Origin: Clostridia bacterium
GTDB taxonomy: Bacteria; Bacillota; DSM-521; Neomoorellales; Neomoorellaceae
DNA length: 8,403 nt
Direction of reading: 5' to 3'
NCBI GenBank assembly: GCA_030445875.1
Contig: JASUSX010000080.1
Span: 1 to 8,403 of the forward strand
Below the pieces are notes generated by a model. It was not told the DNA's origin. It worked only from the letters and a program-made list of their open reading frames with translations, and made no database searches. Positions 5,618-8,403 of this stretch are shown here, piece by piece. The position numbers and the translations under genes were made by a program. Numbering within the stretch: position 1 is the stretch's first letter; each line of letters starts with the position of its first letter.

Positions 5618-7174
5618 TTAGACGGGGAAGTTGCCATGCTTTTTCGCCGGGCGGCTTTCCCTTTTGCTCAGGAGAGTCGGTAAAACCCTTGTCAGATGCC
5701 GGCGGGTGAGGGCCGGGTCCAGGACAGCGTCCACCAGGCCCAGACCTGCGGCTATATAGGGGTTGGCAAACTTTTCCCGGTACTCGGCGATTTTTTGGCG
5801 GCGGGCTACGGGTGGGTCGCTGGCCTGGCTGATTTCCTGGCGAAAGATTATATTGGCCGCTCCCTCGGGACCCATCACGGCAATCTCGGCCGTGGGCCAG
5901 GCGGCTACATGATCCGCTCCCAGGGAGCGGGAACACATGGCCAGGTAGGCTCCACCATAGGCCTTGCGGACCACCAGGGTCATTTTGGGCACAGTGGCTT
6001 CGGCGAAGGCATAAAGTAGTTTAGCCCCGTGACGGATAATACCCCCCTGCTCCTGCCCTACCCCGGGTAAATAGCCCGGGGTGTCGACCAGGGTCAGGAG
6101 GGGGATATTGAAGGCGTCACAAAAACGCACGAACCGGGCTGCTTTATCAGCAGCATTGATGTCCAGGCAACCGGCCAGGTGCCGTGGCTGGTTGGCGACG
6201 ATACCTATAGTATACCCGCCCAGGCGGGCCAGGCCAATAACCATATTGGCGGCATACCCGGCCTGAATCTCCAGAAAAAGGCCGTCATCGACCAGGGCGT
6301 GAATAATCTCTTTCACGTCATAGGGCTTGTTGGGATCAACCGGGACCAGGTCCTGGAGGTTGGGACATTCCCGTTCCAAAGGGTCAGAACTGGGCTCGTA
6401 GGGCGGGTCCTCCAGGTTATTGCCGGGCAGATAGCCAAGGAGAGTCCGAATTAAATGCAGGCAATCCTCTTCCGTCAGGGTATGGAAGTGGGCGACCCCG
6501 CTCTGGCTGGCGTGGGTGCTCGCCCCACCTAGTTCCTCCGGGCTTATCTCTTCCCCTGTTACGGCTTTAATTACCTGGGGGCCGGTAATAAACATCTGGG
6601 CCGTACCGTCAACCATGAAAATAAAGTCCATTAAACCTGGTGAATAAACAGCCCCCCCGGCGCAGGGCCCCATAATGGCCGCAATCTGGGGAATAACCCC
6701 GGAAGCATGGGTGTTGCGGCGAAAGATCTCCCCATACCCATTGAGGGCTGCCACTCCTTCCTGGATGCGGGCGCCGCCGGAATCGTTCAGGCCGATAACA
6801 GGCACTCCGGTTTTTAGGGCCAGGTCCAGGACCTTGCAGATCTTGGCCGCGTGCATCTCGCCCAGGGAACCGCCCATGACGGTAAAATCCTGGGCATAGA
6901 CGTAAACATGGCGGCCGTTGATGGTGCCGGAACCGGTCACTACCCCTTCTCCCGGTGTTTCTACGCTTTGCATACCAAAATCAGTAGCCCGGTGGCGGAC
7001 AAACTGGTCCAGTTCCACGAAACTGCCGGGATCGAGTAATAACTCCAGCCGCTCGCGGGCGGTTAGCTTGCCGGCAGCGTGCTGCTTGGTGATGCGCTCT
7101 TCGCCGCCGCCGGCCAAAACTACTGCCCGCCTATCTTCAAGGTCGGCTAGTTTAGCCTTAATATCTTCGTTCAA
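5618..7174 (-). CDS. mmdA: Acyl-CoA carboxyltransferase / methylmalonyl-CoA decarboxylase alpha subunit
   Basis: This is a 518-residue crotonase-fold carboxyltransferase, close to the usual 505-520. The N-terminal half carries ITKQHAAGKLTARERLELLLD (28-48), FTVMGGSLGEMHAAKI (97-112), SGGARIQEG (132-140) and the first oxyanion-hole segment GPCAGGAVYSPG (169-180). The C-terminal half carries the biotin-side DTPGYLPGVGQEQGGIIRHGAKLLYA (364-389, read as consecutive blocks), a second glycine-rich loop KAYGGAYLAM (404-413) and MGPEGAANIIF (434-444). It moves a carboxyl group between an acyl-CoA (methylmalonyl/propionyl or malonyl/acetyl class) and biotin on the downstream carrier. Whether it decarboxylates or carboxylates cannot be told from sequence: no membrane beta subunit or biotin carboxylase lies in the window. 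The TTG start has GGGGGAG 7 bases upstream and an in-frame TAA directly before it, which fixes the start. It opens a four-gene run with the small subunit, carrier and dinG. Confidence 0.92.
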   Translation of the reverse strand: MNEDIKAKLADLEDRRAVVLAGGGEERITKQHAAGKLTARERLELLLDPGSFVELDQFVRHRATDFGMQSVETPGEGVVTGSGTINGRHVYVYAQDFTVMGGSLGEMHAAKICKVLDLALKTGVPVIGLNDSGGARIQEGVAALNGYGEIFRRNTHASGVIPQIAAIMGPCAGGAVYSPGLMDFIFMVDGTAQMFITGPQVIKAVTGEEISPEELGGASTHASQSGVAHFHTLTEEDCLHLIRTLLGYLPGNNLEDPPYEPSSDPLERECPNLQDLVPVDPNKPYDVKEIIHALVDDGLFLEIQAGYAANMVIGLARLGGYTIGIVANQPRHLAGCLDINAADKAARFVRFCDAFNIPLLTLVDTPGYLPGVGQEQGGIIRHGAKLLYAFAEATVPKMTLVVRKAYGGAYLAMCSRSLGADHVAAWPTAEIAVMGPEGAANIIFRQEISQASDPPVARRQKIAEYREKFANPYIAAGLGLVDAVLDPALTRRHLTRVLPTLLSKRESRPAKKHGNFPV

Positions 7175-7181
7175 TTAAACG

Positions 7182-7188
7182 CTCCCCC
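7182..7188 (-). promoter_or_regulatory. Shine-Dalgarno of mmdA
   Basis: GGGGGAG on the minus strand ends 7 bases before the TTG at 7174. Because TAA immediately precedes this TTG in frame, the site decides the start. A stronger AAGGAGGT lies further upstream at 7208-7201, with no ATG, GTG or TTG at a usable distance. Confidence 0.75.
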
Positions 7189-7208
7189 TTACTATTACCT
7201 ACCTCCTT

Positions 7209-7238
7209 ATATTACCAGGTAATAATGGTAGCTTGCAA
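7209..7238 (-). promoter_or_regulatory. Candidate sigma-A promoter of the mmdA gene cluster
   Basis: On the minus strand TTGCAA (7238-7233, 4 of 6 to TTGACA) lies 18 bases before TAATAT (7214-7209, 4 of 6 to TATAAT). TGG directly precedes the -10, giving an extended -10 (TGn). Transcription would start near 7202, leaving a leader of roughly 30 bases. It sits in the only sizeable gap upstream of the mmdA cluster. Confidence 0.45.
7210..7224. repeat. Palindrome overlapping the mmdA -10, likely operator
   Basis: TATTACC and GGTAATA are perfect 7-bp arms around a single central base. The palindrome covers most of the predicted -10, where a bound repressor would block RNA polymerase. On the minus strand the core TTACCTGGTAA partly resembles the FapR box as I recall it (TTAGTACCTAGTCTTAA). 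The likeness is weak and the regulator is not known. Confidence 0.5.
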
Positions 7239-7257
7239 GTACTTTCTGGGTACTTGC
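7235..7257. repeat. 8-bp inverted repeat overlapping the mmdA -35
   Basis: GCAAGTAC (7235-7242) and GTACTTGC (7250-7257) are perfect arms around 7 bases. One arm covers most of the predicted -35 hexamer. No T-run follows on either strand, so this is not a terminator. It is probably a second protein-binding site or a repeat shaping the promoter. Confidence 0.5.
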
Positions 7258-7285
7258 CCCCTTACTAACTGGCTATAGCTGGCTC

Positions 7286-7316
7286 TTACAGTCCCTGAAG
7301 CCCCCCAGGGCAGTAA
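7286..7316 (-). repeat. Imperfect hairpin just after thiL, without a T-run
   Basis: TTAC plus CCCTG (7286-7297) pair with CAGGG plus GTAA (7306-7316) around a small internal loop and an 8-base C-rich loop. It begins 12 bases after the thiL stop on the minus strand. The lack of a U-tract argues against an intrinsic terminator. It may protect the thiL mRNA 3' end or need a factor to end transcription. Confidence 0.4.
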
Positions 7317-7327
7317 AAGGGGGTGTT

Positions 7328-8332
7328 TCACTGAAAATGATTATAGCCGGCAGGTTTTAAGGGCAGCCTTGTACCCCCCCGCCGGATGGTAATGCCTTCA
7401 GCAGCCGGGACGACTGTACCGATTATAGTGACAGGGGTCGTGCAGGCCCTGGCTACGGTATCCTGGACCTCCTTTACCTTTTCCGGGCGGCAGGTAAGGA
7501 GGAGCTCGAAATCCTCACCGCCATAGAGGGCGTAATCCAGGGGATCTTTATTATAGATAGCAGCCAGTTGCCTGGCGGCCGGGGCGATGGGTACAGCGTC
7601 AGCCTCCAGGATTATACCTACCCCTGAAGCTTTGGCAATGGTATGTATTTCGGCGACCAGGCCATCGCTGATGTCATCGGCTGCCGTTATCCCCCCCACC
7701 GGCAGGGCAGCCCGGATTTCAGCTACCCGGGGCACAGGCCGGAAATGGCGCTGCCTGGCAAAAGCCAGGGCTACCGCAGGAGCGGGACGGGGTGCCAGAA
7801 GGGTATCAAGCCCGGCAGCCGCACCGCCGAGGTCACCTGTCACCAGCAGTACATCCCCAGGCCGGGCGCCATGACGGTAGAGGCAGGCTCCTTTCTCCAC
7901 CCGCCCGAGAATAGCCAGGTTAATGACCATGGCCCGGGGAGAGGATACGGTGTCGCCGCCGATAATATTGACCCCGAAACGGTGGCCACATTCCCTTAAG
8001 CCGGCATAAAGCTCGTCCACAAAGTCAACCGGCTGCTCGGGCCGCAAGCCCAGGGCAACCAGGGCCTGTTCCGGTATACCGCCCATGGCGGCAATATCAC
8101 TCACATTTACGGCCATGGTCTTATAGCCAATTTCCCGGGCCGTGGCTGTCGCCAGGGTGAAATGGATATCTTCGACCAACATATCAGTTGAGGCCAGGGT
8201 GAGGTAGTCATCTGCTCCTTGTAGAACCGCGGCGTCATCGCCGATCCCCATGATAACTTTATCCGGGTTAACAATGGCCCCGGCTTTCAGGCGTTCAATA
8301 AGGCCAAATTCACCGATTGTTTTTAAGTGCAA
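7328..8332 (-). CDS. thiL: Thiamine-monophosphate kinase ThiL
   Basis: This 334-residue cytoplasmic enzyme phosphorylates thiamine monophosphate to thiamine pyrophosphate with ATP, the last step of thiamine cofactor synthesis. It belongs to the PurM/SelD-like ATP-binding family, which works as a dimer. The order of motifs is that of ThiL: the N-terminal GEFGLIERL, GIGDDAAVL (29-37), STDMLVEDIHF (48-58), NVSDIAAMGG (76-85), GGDTV (125-129), VTGDLGG (164-170), DDISDGL (219-225) and YGGEDFEL (270-277). The Asp-rich motifs bind Mg-ATP. Length is normal for the family (about 320-345). The start is TTG at 8332-8330; an in-frame TAG two codons upstream rules out extension. The nearest SD-like GGGGATGA is about 8 bases away and AGTAGGA only 1 base away, so initiation may be modest. 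It is often found beside tsaE/tsaB/rimI, but here it precedes mmdA across a 153-base gap. Confidence 0.95.
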   Translation of the reverse strand: MHLKTIGEFGLIERLKAGAIVNPDKVIMGIGDDAAVLQGADDYLTLASTDMLVEDIHFTLATATAREIGYKTMAVNVSDIAAMGGIPEQALVALGLRPEQPVDFVDELYAGLRECGHRFGVNIIGGDTVSSPRAMVINLAILGRVEKGACLYRHGARPGDVLLVTGDLGGAAAGLDTLLAPRPAPAVALAFARQRHFRPVPRVAEIRAALPVGGITAADDISDGLVAEIHTIAKASGVGIILEADAVPIAPAARQLAAIYNKDPLDYALYGGEDFELLLTCRPEKVKEVQDTVARACTTPVTIIGTVVPAAEGITIRRGGTRLPLKPAGYNHFQ

Positions 8333-8403
8333 GTCCTACTTCATCCCCTTTTACCGGCTATCTATATATTGCCACAGGGGAGGGATAAGTGCAAGCTGGT
8401 TAG
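8333..8403 (-). other. Region upstream of thiL at the right edge
   Basis: These 71 bases hold no recognisable gene. On the minus strand an AT-rich stretch (AATATATAGATA, about 8371-8360) could include a -10, and a TTGCAC about 20 bases before it could be a poor -35. The spacing is too long for a confident promoter. GGGGATGA nearby is the likely thiL ribosome-binding signal. Confidence 0.3.

Overview
The window looks like chromosome from a spore-forming, GC-rich, low-temperature-unlikely Firmicute of the Moorella or Peptococcaceae type (inference). The clues are a SpoVM-like peptide, a TIGR04086/YrzE-type membrane protein, an acyl-CoA dehydratase activase-related protein, a compact biotin-dependent carboxyltransferase set, frequent TTG starts with strong Shine-Dalgarno sites, and anti-SD matches such as AAGGAGGT. 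No tRNA, rRNA, CRISPR, phage or insertion-sequence signature was seen.

Layout from left to right. Positions 1-906 (minus) hold the N-terminal 302 codons of a DUF2229/CoA-activase-family protein that runs off the left edge. A 147-base divergent intergenic region separates it from a small four-helix membrane protein (1054-1404, plus), which ends in a clean intrinsic terminator (1428-1451). From there on every gene lies on the minus strand. Reading in the direction of transcription from the right edge, they are thiL (8332-7328), a 153-base regulatory-looking gap, then a tight cluster: carboxyltransferase alpha subunit mmdA (7174-5618), a 73-residue MmdD/MmdE-like small subunit (5586-5365), a biotin carrier protein (5368-4976, overlapping the previous gene by 4 bases) and dinG (4946-2166). 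After dinG come a 23-codon gene that I read as spoVM (2097-2026) with its own GNRA-loop terminator (2027-2002), and an anchored 158-residue protein of unknown function (1949-1473).

How the genes work together. MmdA and the biotin carrier would transfer carboxyl groups between an acyl-CoA (methylmalonyl-, malonyl- or propionyl-CoA class) and carrier biotin. The membrane beta subunit that would make this a sodium pump, and a biotin carboxylase, are both absent from the window. dinG follows 29 bases behind the carrier gene and is probably cotranscribed, without an obvious functional link. ThiL serves thiamine pyrophosphate synthesis. SpoVM serves spore coat attachment.

I found no convincing undescribed multi-gene system. 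The items most worth a second look are the very short spoVM gene and its overlapping terminator, the inverted repeats that overlay the predicted mmdA promoter, a perfect SD upstream of mmdA with no canonical start codon, a stem that would mask the SD of the 158-residue gene, and a DinG that combines an exonuclease domain with intact Fe-S cysteines.
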